Assembly (NCBI RefSeq): GCF_024331145.1
Contig: NZ_JANDJO010000011.1
Span: 1-64,000 of the forward strand
Length of the DNA: 64,000 bases
Origin: Shimia sp. CNT1-13L.2
GTDB lineage: Bacteria > Pseudomonadota > Alphaproteobacteria > Rhodobacterales > Rhodobacteraceae
Reading direction: 5' to 3'
A program made the translations under genes and the position numbers. This document shows positions 42,726 through 53,662 of this stretch, piece after piece; position 1 is the stretch's first letter; the number at the start of each line of letters is the position of its first letter. The notes under the pieces are model-generated. The model saw only the letters and a program-made list of their open reading frames with translations, searched no databases and was not told the DNA's origin.

Positions 42726-42956
42726 CTAGTGCACCGTTACCGGCGCATAGTCGTTCTGGCGCGCAAGGATGAAGGCCAGCTTGCGCTCCTTCACCAGCGC
42801 CAGCCGTTCCCCGTCACTCGCAGCGCAAACCGCATAGAGAACATCCGCCCCCTCAGCCTGCTCCTGAAGGTCTTCCGGCAGGTCCGCCACGGCCACCTCG
42901 CGGACATAGACAAGGCGGTCTTCGACCTCCGGGCCGAAATCATAAGTGCTGTGCAT
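42726..42956 (-). CDS. DUF1150-family protein
   Basis: The 76-residue protein (MHSTYDFGPEVEDRLVYVRE, then LPEDLQEQAEG and RLALVKERKLAFILARQND) matches DUF1150 of alphaproteobacteria, which is often encoded next to Hsp20 genes. It starts 4 bp after the hsp20 stop and is therefore its operon partner. The function is not known. Confidence 0.85.
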   Translation of the reverse strand: MHSTYDFGPEVEDRLVYVREVAVADLPEDLQEQAEGADVLYAVCAASDGERLALVKERKLAFILARQNDYAPVTVH

Positions 42957-42960
42957 CGGC

Positions 42961-43374
42961 TTACCCCTTGTTGATCTGGATGGTCTGAACGATCGTCTCG
43001 GGGCGTGACCGGGTCAGGTCGATGTGCAAAAGGCCGTTCTCCATCGCGGCCTCCCCCACGTCGACACCATCGGCCAGCACGAAAGACCGCTGGAACTGAC
43101 GCGCAGCGATTCCACGGTGCAGGAACACGCGGTCTGCCCCGTCATCGGTCTGACGGCCCCGGATCACCAACTGGCGATCTTCAACGGTGATCGAAAGATC
43201 TTCCTCGCGGAACCCCGCCACCGCAAGGGTGATGCGGTAGGAATAATCCGACGTTTGTTCAATATTATAAGGGGGATAGCCTTCGTTACCGGTTTTCGCG
43301 GTGCGTTCCAAAAGGCGTTCCAGTTGCTCGAAACCCAACATGTGCGGGTAAGAACCCAAGCTCATTTTCGTCAT
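42961..43374 (-). CDS. Hsp20/IbpA-type small heat-shock protein
   Basis: The 137-residue chaperone has an alpha-crystallin domain (about 33-125: YNIEQTSDYSYRITLAVAGF, LSITVEDRQLVIRG, FLHRGIAARQFQRSFVLADG) and a C-terminal IxI-like ending (IVQTIQI). ATG 43374 follows gtaagga. It holds unfolded proteins in an ATP-independent way. The upstream region shows no clear ROSE or sigma32 site that I can vouch for. Confidence 0.93.
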   Translation of the reverse strand: MTKMSLGSYPHMLGFEQLERLLERTAKTGNEGYPPYNIEQTSDYSYRITLAVAGFREEDLSITVEDRQLVIRGRQTDDGADRVFLHRGIAARQFQRSFVLADGVDVGEAAMENGLLHIDLTRSRPETIVQTIQINKG

Positions 43375-43536
43375 CGACACGTCCTTACAGTCAAGCGACA
43401 GTCCTACTTCGCGGGCCCCGTTGCGGCGACCCGTTAACACTGAATATGGGAAAGCCCGCCGACAACTGCAAGGGCTTTGCACAACCCACTCGAAACGCTA
43501 TGATTTAGGCACCAATAAGCAAGGGAATCCCCCGCA

Positions 43537-43761
43537 ATGAATGCCCCCCGTGACCTGTCGATGAAAACCGATGACGTACTGAGGGTCGAGCTGGAGGTTT
43601 TCAAGCAGGAACACCGCGATCTCGACGATGCCATCCACGCCCTTGTCGAACGCGGCACCGGCGATCAGCTCACGATCCAGCGCCTGAAAAAGCAGAAACT
43701 GCGCCTCAAGGACATCATCGCCAAGATCGAGGATCGCCTGACCCCCGACATCATCGCCTGA
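43537..43761 (+). CDS. DUF465 (YdcH-family) small protein
   Basis: The 74-residue coiled-coil protein (LRVELEVFKQEHRDLDDAIH, LVERGTGDQLTIQRLKKQKL, RLKDIIAKIEDRL) fits the DUF465/YdcH family, whose members are short two-helix proteins of unknown function. It is divergent from hsp20 with a 162-bp gap. Confidence 0.85.
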   Translation: MNAPRDLSMKTDDVLRVELEVFKQEHRDLDDAIHALVERGTGDQLTIQRLKKQKLRLKDIIAKIEDRLTPDIIA

Positions 43762-43874
43762 TCCTACGCAAAACGGCGCTGTCCCCCTTCTTTTGCGGCC
43801 TTTCGCCCCGTCATCGGCAATTGCGAAACCCGCAGCTTTCTCTATAAGGCAAAACTCCTAAGGCGGAGACCATC

Positions 43875-44363
43875 ATGACAGACATCAAGGTTGGAATCAT
43901 CATGGGCAGCCAGTCCGACTGGCCCACCATGAAACTTGCGGCAGATATCCTCGACGAACTGGGGATTGCCTACGAGAAAAAGATCGTGTCGGCCCACCGC
44001 ACCCCCGATCGTCTGTGGACCTATGGCAAAGAGGCCGCGGGCCGTGGCCTTCAGGTCATCATCGCCGGTGCCGGCGGTGCGGCGCACCTGCCGGGCATGA
44101 TGGCGTCTAAAACCCGCGTGCCCGTGGTCGGCGTTCCCGTCCAGACCCGCGCCCTTTCCGGTGTCGACAGCCTGTATTCCATCGTCCAGATGCCCAAGGG
44201 CTTTCCGGTTGCCACCATGGCGATTGGTGCTGCGGGTGCCTCGAATGCGGGCCTGATGGCCGCCGGCATCCTCGCCCTGCAAGATCCTGCCCTGGCCGAG
44301 CGTCTCGACGCCTGGCGCGATGCCCTCTCCGCCTCGATCCCGGATGAACCGCAAGATGACTGA
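43875..44363 (+). CDS. purE: 5-(carboxyamino)imidazole ribonucleotide mutase PurE
   Basis: The 162-residue enzyme has the class I PurE motifs [13 protein letters not shown] (about 7-19), [12 protein letters not shown] (about 41-52), [13 protein letters not shown] (about 67-79) and the [17 protein letters not shown] loop. It converts N5-CAIR to CAIR in purine synthesis. It overlaps purK by 8 nt, and the pair forms the usual two-step CAIR route. Confidence 0.97.
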   Translation: MTDIKVGIIMGSQSDWPTMKLAADILDELGIAYEKKIVSAHRTPDRLWTYGKEAAGRGLQVIIAGAGGAAHLPGMMASKTRVPVVGVPVQTRALSGVDSLYSIVQMPKGFPVATMAIGAAGASNAGLMAAGILALQDPALAERLDAWRDALSASIPDEPQDD

Positions 44364-45432
44364 TCCCCTTCTCCCCGGTGCCACCATCGGCATTCTCGGC
44401 GGTGGCCAGCTTGGCCGCATGCTCTCGGTTGCCGCCTCGCGCCTCGGCTACAAGTGCCACGTGTTTGAACCGGGCATGAACCCGCCCGCCTCGCATGTCG
44501 CCGACGCCGTGACCCGCGCCCCCTATGACGACACCGAAAGCCTTCTGGCCTTCGCCGACAGCGTCGACGTCATCACCTACGAATTCGAGAACATCCCCAC
44601 CGCCGCGCTTGACGCGCTCGAGGCCCACAAGCCGATCCGCCCCGGCCGCGAGGCCCTGCGCGTCAGCCAGGACCGCCTTGTCGAAAAGGAATTCCTGCAA
44701 GGGCTGGGCCTCAAGACCGCCCCCTTTGCCGCCGTCGACACGCTGGATGATCTCAAGGCCGCCATCGACACCATCGGCATGCCCGCGATCCTCAAGACCC
44801 GCCGCTTCGGCTATGACGGCAAGGGTCAGGCCCGCATCAAGACCGCCGATGACATCGAACAGGCCTTCACCGACATGGCCGGTGCGCCCGCGATCCTCGA
44901 AGGGTTTGTCGATTTCTCGCACGAAGTGTCGGTGATTGCCGCCCGTGGCCTCTCGGGCGACGTGGCCTGCTTTGATCCGGGCGAGAACGTCCACCGCGAC
45001 GGCATCCTGCACACCACCACCGTGCCCGCCACCCTGACCGCCTCGCAACGCATGGACGCCGTGCTTCTGGCCGCCCGCATCCTGAACGAGCTGCAATACG
45101 TCGGCGTCATGGGGGTCGAACTCTTCGTGACACCACAGGGCCTGATCGTGAACGAGATCGCCCCGCGCGTTCACAATTCCGGCCACTGGACCCAGAACGG
45201 CTGTGCCATCGACCAGTTCGAACAACACATCCGCGCCGTGACCGGCCTGCCCCTCGGTGACGGCCAACGCCACAACGATGTGGTCATGCTGAACCTGATC
45301 GGCGATGACATGGACCAGGTGCCGCAACTTCTCAAGGACGGCAACTGCGCCCTTCACCTCTACGGCAAGGAAGAGGTCAAGGCAGGCCGCAAGATGGGCC
45401 ACGTCAACCGCATCCAGCCCAAGGCCGAGTAA
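44356..45432 (+). CDS. purK: N5-carboxyaminoimidazole ribonucleotide synthase PurK
   Basis: The 358-residue ATP-grasp enzyme makes N5-CAIR from AIR, bicarbonate and ATP. It starts [20 protein letters not shown] (about 7-26) and has FEFENIP-like [31 protein letters not shown] (about 136-151) and the metal-site region [18 protein letters not shown] (about 262-279). ATG 44356 lies within the purE end; ATG 44344 is a less likely alternative. Confidence 0.96.
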   Translation: MTDPLLPGATIGILGGGQLGRMLSVAASRLGYKCHVFEPGMNPPASHVADAVTRAPYDDTESLLAFADSVDVITYEFENIPTAALDALEAHKPIRPGREALRVSQDRLVEKEFLQGLGLKTAPFAAVDTLDDLKAAIDTIGMPAILKTRRFGYDGKGQARIKTADDIEQAFTDMAGAPAILEGFVDFSHEVSVIAARGLSGDVACFDPGENVHRDGILHTTTVPATLTASQRMDAVLLAARILNELQYVGVMGVELFVTPQGLIVNEIAPRVHNSGHWTQNGCAIDQFEQHIRAVTGLPLGDGQRHNDVVMLNLIGDDMDQVPQLLKDGNCALHLYGKEEVKAGRKMGHVNRIQPKAE

Positions 45433-45751
45433 CCCTCGCGCCCCGGGCAGCGGCATCATTGAAACGGAATGCGGACCATCGGTGAGGGTCCGCACTTCCC
45501 GCCGCCGGCGGGGGGAAACGGGCAACACTCGCCCGTGGAAGATCCCACGCGCATTGACGGCTCTCCGATCAGAACCTACCTAAGGCCACACGCGAGGCAC
45601 CACGCCTCCCGACACGGAGATTTTATGAAAGAGACCCGGGCATAACGCCCGTTCCTGGCGACCCAATTCAGGAACACTCGCATTGATAGGAACACTCACG
45701 CGCGACGCTGAGTGGCCTGTTTCTGTACTTTCGTAAAATCGAGACCTCACA
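45433..45751. promoter_or_regulatory. 319-bp leader/intergenic region before the toxin-antitoxin pair
   Basis: No full-size gene is supported. It holds a GC-rich inverted area (cccgccgccggcgggg, about 45498-45513), a six-codon frame at 45625-45645 (MKETRA) with ggag upstream, a hairpin cgggc/gcccg partly overlapping that frame, and a direct repeat aggaacactc at 45670-45679 and 45688-45697 (18 bp apart). The E. coli topAI leader carries a regulatory upstream ORF, so a similar layout here is worth noting. Confidence 0.5.
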
Positions 45752-46009
45752 ATGAACATCTCAAAGCACGAGCAACGTGTTTTGCATGAACTCGCCCTTG
45801 GCGGGTCCATTCACCATGAACGCCTGGAAAACGGCAAGATACACGACGTCACCTGCTACACGCGCGAAGGCCACGTCCTGACCGACTGCACCCTAAGCGT
45901 TTTCACCCGCCTCCTGAAACGGCGCCTCATCCGCTCGAAAAACGGAGCCCCCTACCGCGCATCGCCACTGGGGATCAAATCCGTGCGCGCGCAAATGAAC
46001 CAACGATAG
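45752..46009 (+). CDS. TopAI/YjhX-family toxin
   Basis: The 85-residue protein (MNISKHEQRVLHELALGGSI, DVTCYTREGHVLTDCTL, LLKRRLIRSKNGAPYR) matches the YjhX family and has the length of E. coli YjhX, which is TopAI, an inhibitor of DNA topoisomerase I. The gene lies 8 bp ahead of a GNAT gene, which is the yjhX-yjhQ order of E. coli. It appears intact. Confidence 0.88.
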   Translation: MNISKHEQRVLHELALGGSIHHERLENGKIHDVTCYTREGHVLTDCTLSVFTRLLKRRLIRSKNGAPYRASPLGIKSVRAQMNQR

Positions 46010-46017
46010 GACACACC

Positions 46018-46539
46018 ATGCACCAGCAAGACATCGACGCCATCAAAGACGTCCACCTCAAAGCATTCGGCCCCGACGAGGGGCCGGACATCGCCGCGCT
46101 CGCCAGCGCCCTCCTCGCCCGCCAAGACACGATTTTGATCAGCGCAAAGCGCGCGGGCAAAATCGTCGGCAACGTGCTGTTCACCCCGTTCATCTTTCAG
46201 GACCAGCCAGAGATCCAATGCCACCTGTTGGCCCCCTGTGGCGTCATGCCTGACCATCAGGGGCAGGGCGTGGGAAAAGAACTGATGGAAACCAGCATCG
46301 ACCACCTGCGCACCATCGGCACACAGGCCGTCTTCGTGCTCGGCGTGCCCACATTCTATCCGCGCTACGGCTATGCCCCGACAGACAAGCAGACCCCCTA
46401 CCCCGATCTCTTGACCCTCCCGAACTCATGGATGGCACTGGAATTGCAGAGGGGAACACTGGCCAAACTAACCGGCAAGACACTGGCGGTCGCGCCGATC
46501 ATGCCCGCCGTCTTCTGGGACACATCCGTCTTCGACTAA
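46018..46539 (+). CDS. GNAT acetyltransferase, likely YjhQ-type antitoxin of the TopAI pair
   Basis: The 173-residue protein has the GNAT core with an acetyl-CoA motif (CGVMPDHQGQGVGKELMETS, about 76-95) and the FYPRYGYAP motif (about 116-124). ATG 46018 follows gatagga. In E. coli the GNAT protein YjhQ counteracts TopAI, so by gene order this protein is the likely antitoxin. A plain acetyltransferase role remains possible. Confidence 0.82.
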   Translation: MHQQDIDAIKDVHLKAFGPDEGPDIAALASALLARQDTILISAKRAGKIVGNVLFTPFIFQDQPEIQCHLLAPCGVMPDHQGQGVGKELMETSIDHLRTIGTQAVFVLGVPTFYPRYGYAPTDKQTPYPDLLTLPNSWMALELQRGTLAKLTGKTLAVAPIMPAVFWDTSVFD

Positions 46540-46550
46540 CCGATCAAACA

Positions 46551-46581
46551 AGGCCTCTTTCCCGCCTTGGGGAAGAGGCCT
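46551..46581. terminator. Terminator between the toxin-antitoxin pair and phnM
   Basis: aggcctctt (46551-46559) and aagaggcct (46573-46581) form a 9-bp stem that continues inward with ccc/ggg. The flanking genes converge. Confidence 0.85.
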
Positions 46582-46601
46582 CCAAAACCGGGCGTCCCGA
46601 C

Positions 46602-47732
46602 TTAGCCCAGAAACCGCTCGGCCACGGCCCCCGACAGGTAACTCACCCGCCCCGCCACAAAGGTCGCGCCAATCCGCCCGCTCTCGGGCTCCATCACCAC
46701 GAGGTCGGCGCGCTTGCCAATGCTGATCTCGCCCCGATCCGTCAGCCCCAGAACCCGCGCCGGACCAGAAGACACCAGCCCCCAGGCGGTCTCGAACGGC
46801 AGCACGCCACCCTCGACAAGCCGCGCCACCGCCTGCCGCATCGCCGGATAGTGATAGTCCGAGGCAATCGCATCCCCGATCCCGTCCCGCAGCAAATCTG
46901 TGGCCGAGACATTGCCCTTATGCGAGCCGCCCCGCACCACATTGGGCGCACCAAGGATCACCGCATCCCCGGCCGCATGAGCCGCTTCCGCCGCCTCCCG
47001 CGTTTCCGGAAACTCGGCCAGCGAAACACCCATGCCGCGCCACTGCAACCGCCCCTCGGCGGTATTGTCGTCATGACTTCCCAGCAAGACACCCGCAGCC
47101 GTCAACCGCGCCGCCAGCGCCGAAACCGCCTCCGGCACCTCGCCCCGACGATCGTGCATGTCCCGCAACAGCGCATGATGCGCCTCCGGACTGCGCCCGC
47201 TTTTCAACGCCTGCCCCGTCAGCCGCGGCGGCTTCTTGCCCTTGGCCAGTGCGTCATGCGGCAGGTGATCGTTGAACACCACATACCCCGCACCACTGTC
47301 GGCCACCAAAGCCTCGAAACGCGCATACTGATCAAGCATGTGGGTCTCGAACCGCAGTTGCAACCGCATGTCCGTCAAAAGCCCCTCTGCCGCGCCCAGC
47401 GCCGCACAGAACCGCTCTGCGAAATCCGGCCCGCGCATCCCGCCTTCCCAGGAAAAGAACTGCGCCAGCGTCGCCGTGGTGATCCCGTTACAGGCCAGTT
47501 CCGCATCCACGCTCTCCAGCCCGATGCCGATGTTGTTGACCGCCCCGCGCCGCGGTGCCACGTGGCGTTCGAACCCGTCGCCATGCGTATCCACCAGCCC
47601 CGGCAGCACCCGGAACCCGCTGAGGTCAATCTCGCGCCCGTCGCCGTCCTCGGCAATGCACCCGTCCGCAAGACACAGGTCACCAATGGCAAGCCCCTCG
47701 GGCCGCAACACGTCCGCTCCGCGCAGTATCAC
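46602..47732 (-). CDS. PhnM-like amidohydrolase
   Basis: The 376-residue protein carries the PhnM signature [11 protein letters not shown] (about 47-57), with ligand residues also in [11 protein letters not shown] (about 217-227) and [11 protein letters not shown] (about 287-297). PhnM removes pyrophosphate from alpha-D-ribose 1-methylphosphonate 5-triphosphate in C-P lyase pathways. The start is GTG 47732, in a GTGA overlap with the lipase-like gene. No other phn gene is in the window, so its true substrate is open. Confidence 0.88.
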   Translation of the reverse strand: MILRGADVLRPEGLAIGDLCLADGCIAEDGDGREIDLSGFRVLPGLVDTHGDGFERHVAPRRGAVNNIGIGLESVDAELACNGITTATLAQFFSWEGGMRGPDFAERFCAALGAAEGLLTDMRLQLRFETHMLDQYARFEALVADSGAGYVVFNDHLPHDALAKGKKPPRLTGQALKSGRSPEAHHALLRDMHDRRGEVPEAVSALAARLTAAGVLLGSHDDNTAEGRLQWRGMGVSLAEFPETREAAEAAHAAGDAVILGAPNVVRGGSHKGNVSATDLLRDGIGDAIASDYHYPAMRQAVARLVEGGVLPFETAWGLVSSGPARVLGLTDRGEISIGKRADLVVMEPESGRIGATFVAGRVSYLSGAVAERFLG

Positions 47733-48475
47733 TTGGGCAACTCCTCGCCGAATGTGAGAACATCCCCAAAGCTCATGTCGTGGTGAAACCGCCCATGTGC
47801 CAGGAAATAGACGGTTTCCGCGATCACATGCGGAGAATTCATCATGAAGGTATGTGTAACGGGCAATACGATATGATCCGTCATGCCTTCAACCTTTGTC
47901 GAGTCGACAGAGACCTTTCCGTCATCCGCCCCCTCGATCAGGATCGACGTGAACGGATTGAGCGAGCGGCTCCCCGCCACGATGCCCAGCTCGAATTCCA
48001 CCGCGGGCAACTGCGTCGACACCCCGTCGGTGCCCATCTGCACACCGGCAGGGCCGTTGAAAAACCGAAAGGCATCGTCCCAGCCCTCGATCACCTCGCC
48101 CCAGGATTTCATCTCGTCCACCAGTTCGGTGCCGTGATTGGGCGGTCCGAGCATGACGACGCGGCCAAGGTTCGGCGGCCGGTGCTCGGCCAGCCACAGG
48201 CGCGTCAGGATACCACCCATCGAATGGGTCACGAAATGCACCCGCCCCTCGCCACACCGCTTGATGGCCTCTGGCAACAGCGGATCCACCAGTTGCTGCA
48301 CCTCGGCCCGCGTCGAGGCATAGCCGGGGCGCACCACCTCATAGCCCTCGGATTTCAGCGCCGCCTCCATCACCACGAAAGACGCCTCCGTCCGCGCAAG
48401 CCCGTGCAACAGGATCACGCAGTCTGCCATCGCCGGCAGGGGCATCAGGGCCAAAAGAGTGGCTAGAACTCGCAT
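47729..48475 (-). CDS. Secreted lipase-like alpha/beta hydrolase
   Basis: The 248-residue protein begins with a short signal peptide ([17 protein letters not shown]) and has [13 protein letters not shown] (about 21-33, oxyanion loop), the nucleophile elbow [13 protein letters not shown] (about 82-94) and [10 protein letters not shown] (about 107). It is probably a periplasmic or secreted esterase/lipase. It overlaps the PhnM-like gene by 4 nt; a shared function is not evident. Confidence 0.85.
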   Translation of the reverse strand: MRVLATLLALMPLPAMADCVILLHGLARTEASFVVMEAALKSEGYEVVRPGYASTRAEVQQLVDPLLPEAIKRCGEGRVHFVTHSMGGILTRLWLAEHRPPNLGRVVMLGPPNHGTELVDEMKSWGEVIEGWDDAFRFFNGPAGVQMGTDGVSTQLPAVEFELGIVAGSRSLNPFTSILIEGADDGKVSVDSTKVEGMTDHIVLPVTHTFMMNSPHVIAETVYFLAHGRFHHDMSFGDVLTFGEELPK

Positions 48476-48544
48476 GGCCTTGAGATAACCCCTCGCCCGC
48501 GCCTAAAAAAGGGGGAACACACCCGCAACAAGGCCCCCACCCGC

Positions 48545-49015
48545 ATGAATTCGCCCCGATTGGCCGCCCGCGCCCTGATCCTGCATGACAACCGCCTGCT
48601 TCTGGTCAACGCTTTCCCCGGCGAACACGACGATCTCTGGTGCGCGCCCGGCGGCGGCGTCGAACGCAATGCCTCTCTCCCTGACAACCTCAAACGCGAA
48701 ATCCACGAGGAAACCGGCCTCACCATCGCCGTGGGCACCCCCTGCCTGATCAACGAGTTCCACAACCCCGACGACCGCTTTCACCAGGTCGACATCTACT
48801 TCCGCTGCACCATCACCGCAGGCACGCTCTCGGACGACTGGCAAGACCCCGAGGCCGTGGTCACCCGCCGCCGCTTTTTCTGCCGCAACGAGATGGACGC
48901 CCTGCGTTTCAAACCCGACAGCCTGCCCGAGGTCGCATGGAGCACATCCGGCCTCAGCTATGATCCCTTGGAACTTCTGGTGAAACCGAGTCAGCCCATG
49001 AAGGGCGGCGCATAG
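48545..49015 (+). CDS. NUDIX hydrolase
   Basis: The 156-residue protein has a Nudix box around residues 36-59 (GGGVERNASLPDNLKREIHE, then ETGL). The catalytic REIHEE is present, but the Glu of the usual GX5E part is Ala (NASL). Members hydrolyse nucleoside diphosphates linked to another group; the substrate is not known. Its 3' end overlaps the convergent GNAT gene by 25 bp. Confidence 0.87.
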   Translation: MNSPRLAARALILHDNRLLLVNAFPGEHDDLWCAPGGGVERNASLPDNLKREIHEETGLTIAVGTPCLINEFHNPDDRFHQVDIYFRCTITAGTLSDDWQDPEAVVTRRRFFCRNEMDALRFKPDSLPEVAWSTSGLSYDPLELLVKPSQPMKGGA

Positions 49016-49458
49016 ACAAGCGTCTCTTCCGGCGTGTCGGCATCTATCTTCGGCGAAAACAGCCCGGTGTATTCCACCGGAAAGGGCGTGGTCAGATTGC
49101 CCGCCCGGCCATAGTCAAACCCGAACCGCGCGTAATAGTCTGGATCGCCCAGCACCACCACCGGCGCATTGGCATAGTCCACCGCCATCTGGCAGAGCGC
49201 CGCGCCGATGCCCTTCTTCTGCCGCTTGGGATCAACCGACACAGGCGCCAGCGCAAGCCACCCCGCGGGCGCCTGCATGCGCGACAGCGCCACATGCCCC
49301 ACGATACGCCCCCGATCCTCGGCCACCAGCTCCAACGCCATGTAGCCTCCGGCCCGCAGCGCCACGCAGAGATCGGCCTCGTCCGGTTGCCCGAACGCCC
49401 GCTTCACCACCTGCGCCACCTGCGCCGTATCTTTCTCGACAAACCCGCGAATAATCAT
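48991..49458 (-). CDS. GNAT-family N-acetyltransferase
   Basis: The 155-residue protein has the acetyl-CoA motif LAPVSVDPKRQKKGIGAALC (about 69-88) and the DPDYYARFGFDYGRAG region (about 104-119) usual for this group. Its substrate is not known. It is read toward the NUDIX gene, with overlapping 3' ends. Confidence 0.87.
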   Translation of the reverse strand: MIIRGFVEKDTAQVAQVVKRAFGQPDEADLCVALRAGGYMALELVAEDRGRIVGHVALSRMQAPAGWLALAPVSVDPKRQKKGIGAALCQMAVDYANAPVVVLGDPDYYARFGFDYGRAGNLTTPFPVEYTGLFSPKIDADTPEETLVYAPPFMG

Positions 49459-49497
49459 GGCGCGACCCTAGGCGGGCCGCCCCACAGGTGCAAGCGC

Positions 49498-51270
49498 CTA
49501 GCCGATGATGATGTCATCGAGGAAGATATTGAGGTTGGTCACACCCTTCACGGTCAGGATATTGCCGCCGCCAAAATCAAAAACGGCATTGCCACCAACC
49601 ACCTGCCCAAGGGCCACGACATCGGCCGCAGTCTGCCCCGTCAGCCCAAGGGCGGTTTCGTCAAGGAAGAGCTCGTCGATATCGTTCTGGAACGCGGTGA
49701 CTACATCTTTGCCGTGGTTGAAATGGAAATCATCCGCACCGCCACCACCGTTCAGCGTGTCATTGCCAAGACCGCCCTTCAGCACGTCCTTGCCATTGCC
49801 ACCCACGAGCTGATCCCAACCCTTGCCACCCAGCAGAACATCGTTGCCCTTGCCACCGAGCAACCGGTCCTTGCCGTCCTGGCCGCTCAGCGTGTCATTG
49901 CCCTGCCCGCCATTCAGCGTATCGTTGCCAGACCCGCCTTCCAGCCGGTCAAACCCCTTGTCACCGCTCAGCTTGTCCTTACCCTTGTAGCCACGCAGCA
50001 CGTCCTTGCCGTCGCGCCCGTACATGTCATCCCCCTGCGCCGTCCCGCCAAGCGTATCCGCACCATTGGTGCCAACATGTTTTGCTTCGAAAACACGGGT
50101 GGAAACACCGTTGCGGTCACCGTCCACATACCAATCGGTCCAGGTCACCGCGATGGCACCATCTTCGAGAACAGTCACATCCGGCTGCCAGTCCCAGTTG
50201 CCGTCGCCTGTGCTTTCCGAGATCAGGACCGAGTCCTCGACACGCTCGCCAGCCGCGTCAAAGCGGGTGAGATAGGCGTCGTATTCGTCATATTGCTGGG
50301 TCGCGTTGTAATACTTGTGCACGGTGACAATGACAAAACCACCATCGGGCAATGCAGCGATCCTAGTGTTGCTGACACTGCCCACGTTCGCCCCTTGCAC
50401 CACGACATCCCCAAGCGGAACACCTGTCTTGCTAAAGACTTGCCCCACACCGCTGACCTTGCCGCTCACAGCATCCTTACCCCAACCAACGACGACAAAA
50501 GTCCCGTTCTTGAGCGTTGCAACATCCCAGGCGCCCTCATCCGAGTCGGGAAGATCCAGCACCGGGAACTGTGCCCCGATTTTTGATCCGTCACTTGCAA
50601 TGAGTTGGGCAAAAGAACTGGTCGCGGTCGTGTTGCCCTGGTTGTCATACTCCGGCTGCTGCCAGGTCACGACAAAATCGCCGTTCTTGAGGGCAGTGAT
50701 CTTGGCGGCATATTGCTTGCCCGCCGTCACGGAGTTCACGGCAATCTCTGCGCCGATCTTGGTGCCCGAGCTGTCAAATCGCTGCGCCCGGATGCCAAGG
50801 CCGTCTCCGTCCTGCCCTTCGCTGACCCATGTGATCATGAACCCGCCCGTTTTCATGGGCGCAATCTCGGGACTGTCCTGCGCACCAGTTGTAAAACTGT
50901 TGATCTGGAACTGCGGCCCTTTGGGCGTGCCGTTTGCATTGAAGATACGCGCCACAACCTCGGTGTTTTCGTCGACACTGTTCCATGTGTTCCACGTCAC
51001 CACCCATTCGCCGTCCCGCAGGATCTCAACACGCGGATTGGACTGCGAGATCGTGTTCGAGGTGTTCACCAAAACATTGCCACCCACGGCATTTCCATCG
51101 GCATCATAGCGCTGAAGATAAATGCTATTGCCCACGCCGGTCGGCCCGTAGGACTCCCAGACAACAAGGTATCCCCCATCCGGCAACGACGTGATGCGCG
51201 GATCGTCCTGATCCTCGGTGGTATAGGTATTGACGCGGGTCTCGGGGGTGAAAGGAACAAGAAAGCTCAT
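49498..51270 (-). CDS. Propeller-like RTX surface/secreted protein
   Basis: The 590-residue product has about 400 residues with seven copies of a segment of the type LxDGGfvVtWxxxG ([84 protein letters not shown]). About 420-530 are RTX nonapeptides ([18 protein letters not shown]), then a C-terminal region for type I export. Seven repeats suggest a seven-bladed beta-propeller (inference). The start is one of two adjacent ATGs; 51270 has the better spacing to ggag. Confidence 0.82.
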   Translation of the reverse strand: MSFLVPFTPETRVNTYTTEDQDDPRITSLPDGGYLVVWESYGPTGVGNSIYLQRYDADGNAVGGNVLVNTSNTISQSNPRVEILRDGEWVVTWNTWNSVDENTEVVARIFNANGTPKGPQFQINSFTTGAQDSPEIAPMKTGGFMITWVSEGQDGDGLGIRAQRFDSSGTKIGAEIAVNSVTAGKQYAAKITALKNGDFVVTWQQPEYDNQGNTTATSSFAQLIASDGSKIGAQFPVLDLPDSDEGAWDVATLKNGTFVVVGWGKDAVSGKVSGVGQVFSKTGVPLGDVVVQGANVGSVSNTRIAALPDGGFVIVTVHKYYNATQQYDEYDAYLTRFDAAGERVEDSVLISESTGDGNWDWQPDVTVLEDGAIAVTWTDWYVDGDRNGVSTRVFEAKHVGTNGADTLGGTAQGDDMYGRDGKDVLRGYKGKDKLSGDKGFDRLEGGSGNDTLNGGQGNDTLSGQDGKDRLLGGKGNDVLLGGKGWDQLVGGNGKDVLKGGLGNDTLNGGGGADDFHFNHGKDVVTAFQNDIDELFLDETALGLTGQTAADVVALGQVVGGNAVFDFGGGNILTVKGVTNLNIFLDDIIIG

Positions 51271-51447
51271 CATGTACTCCAAAATAACTCTGATGAAAGG
51301 CCGGGTATGAATTGTAGGCACTCTACCCCAGAATCGGCATCGCTCTAAGAGCAAAAGCCACCCTGCGCCGGAAATACGCAACAAGCGGCACAAGGAAACG
51401 GCAAAGGCCAGGAAACTCTTCTTGACGTCACCCAACCGCCCTCAACC

Positions 51448-51478
51448 AAAAAGAAAAGGGCCGCCCGAAGGCGACCCT
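51448..51478 (-). terminator. groESL terminator
   Basis: Reading minus, agggtcgcc-ttcg-ggcggccct forms a 9-bp stem (one G-T pair) followed by tttctttttgg. It lies 28 bp past the groEL stop. Confidence 0.9.
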
Positions 51479-51505
51479 CTCTATTTCCTGACGGAAACGG
51501 CGTGA

Positions 51506-53158
<1,653 letters not shown>

Positions 53159-53192
53159 TTACCTCTTGGAATTCTTTGTAACGGTCAGACGA

Positions 53193-53480
53193 TCAGGCAA
53201 TGATGCCCATGATGTCGGATTCTTTCATCATCAGCAGCTCTTCGCCGTCGACGCTGACTTCGGTGCCCGACCATTTGCCGAACAGAACGCGGTCGCCCGC
53301 TTTGACGTCCAGCTCGATGCGGCCGCCCTTGTCGTCACGCAGGCCTGCGCCCACGGATACAACTTCACCCTCGGCGGGCTTTTCTTTTGCGCTATCGGGG
53401 ATGATCAGACCGCCTGCGGTCTTTTCTTCGCTTTCGGTGCGACGTACCAGCACGCGGTCGTGCAGAGGTGTAAGTGCCAT
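53193..53480 (-). CDS. groS: Co-chaperonin GroES
   Basis: The 95-residue co-chaperonin caps the GroEL ring. It has [20 protein letters not shown] at the N-terminus and the mobile-loop residues [13 protein letters not shown] (about 23-35). It is the first gene of the CIRCE-controlled operon. Confidence 0.98.
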   Translation of the reverse strand: MALTPLHDRVLVRRTESEEKTAGGLIIPDSAKEKPAEGEVVSVGAGLRDDKGGRIELDVKAGDRVLFGKWSGTEVSVDGEELLMMKESDIMGIIA

Positions 53481-53532
53481 TGTCTAGGTTTCCCTAACTA
53501 AGTAAGTGTCTCCCTGACTCCATTCAGCGGAG

Positions 53533-53565
53533 CCGTTAGCACTCCCTGTCGGCGAGTGCTAACGG
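53533..53565. promoter_or_regulatory. CIRCE operator upstream of groES
   Basis: ttagcactc (53536-53544), 9-nt spacer, gagtgctaa (53554-53562) is an exact CIRCE, and three more bases pair on each side (53533-53535 with 53563-53565). HrcA is known to repress groESL at CIRCE. No hrcA gene is in the window. Confidence 0.97.
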
Positions 53566-53570
53566 CGAAA

Positions 53571-53599
53571 TAGCTAGGCACCTCCTAGACCCGAGTCAA
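53571..53599 (-). promoter_or_regulatory. Promoter of the groESL operon
   Basis: On the minus strand ttgact (-35, 53594-53599), a 17-bp spacer and tagcta (-10, 53571-53576) lie just upstream of CIRCE. A sigma70-like promoter at CIRCE fits HrcA repression by blocking transcription start. Confidence 0.65.
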
Positions 53600-53662
53600 C
53601 AGGATAATCCGAAAAATCTTGATGGCTTTTTCAGGAAAGCAGAAACCGGCCTGCCGCCGGGA

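Noticed and set aside
45580..45810. Minus-strand frame over the toxin-gene leader
   Set aside because: It overlaps the TopAI start and has no good start signal or known domain.
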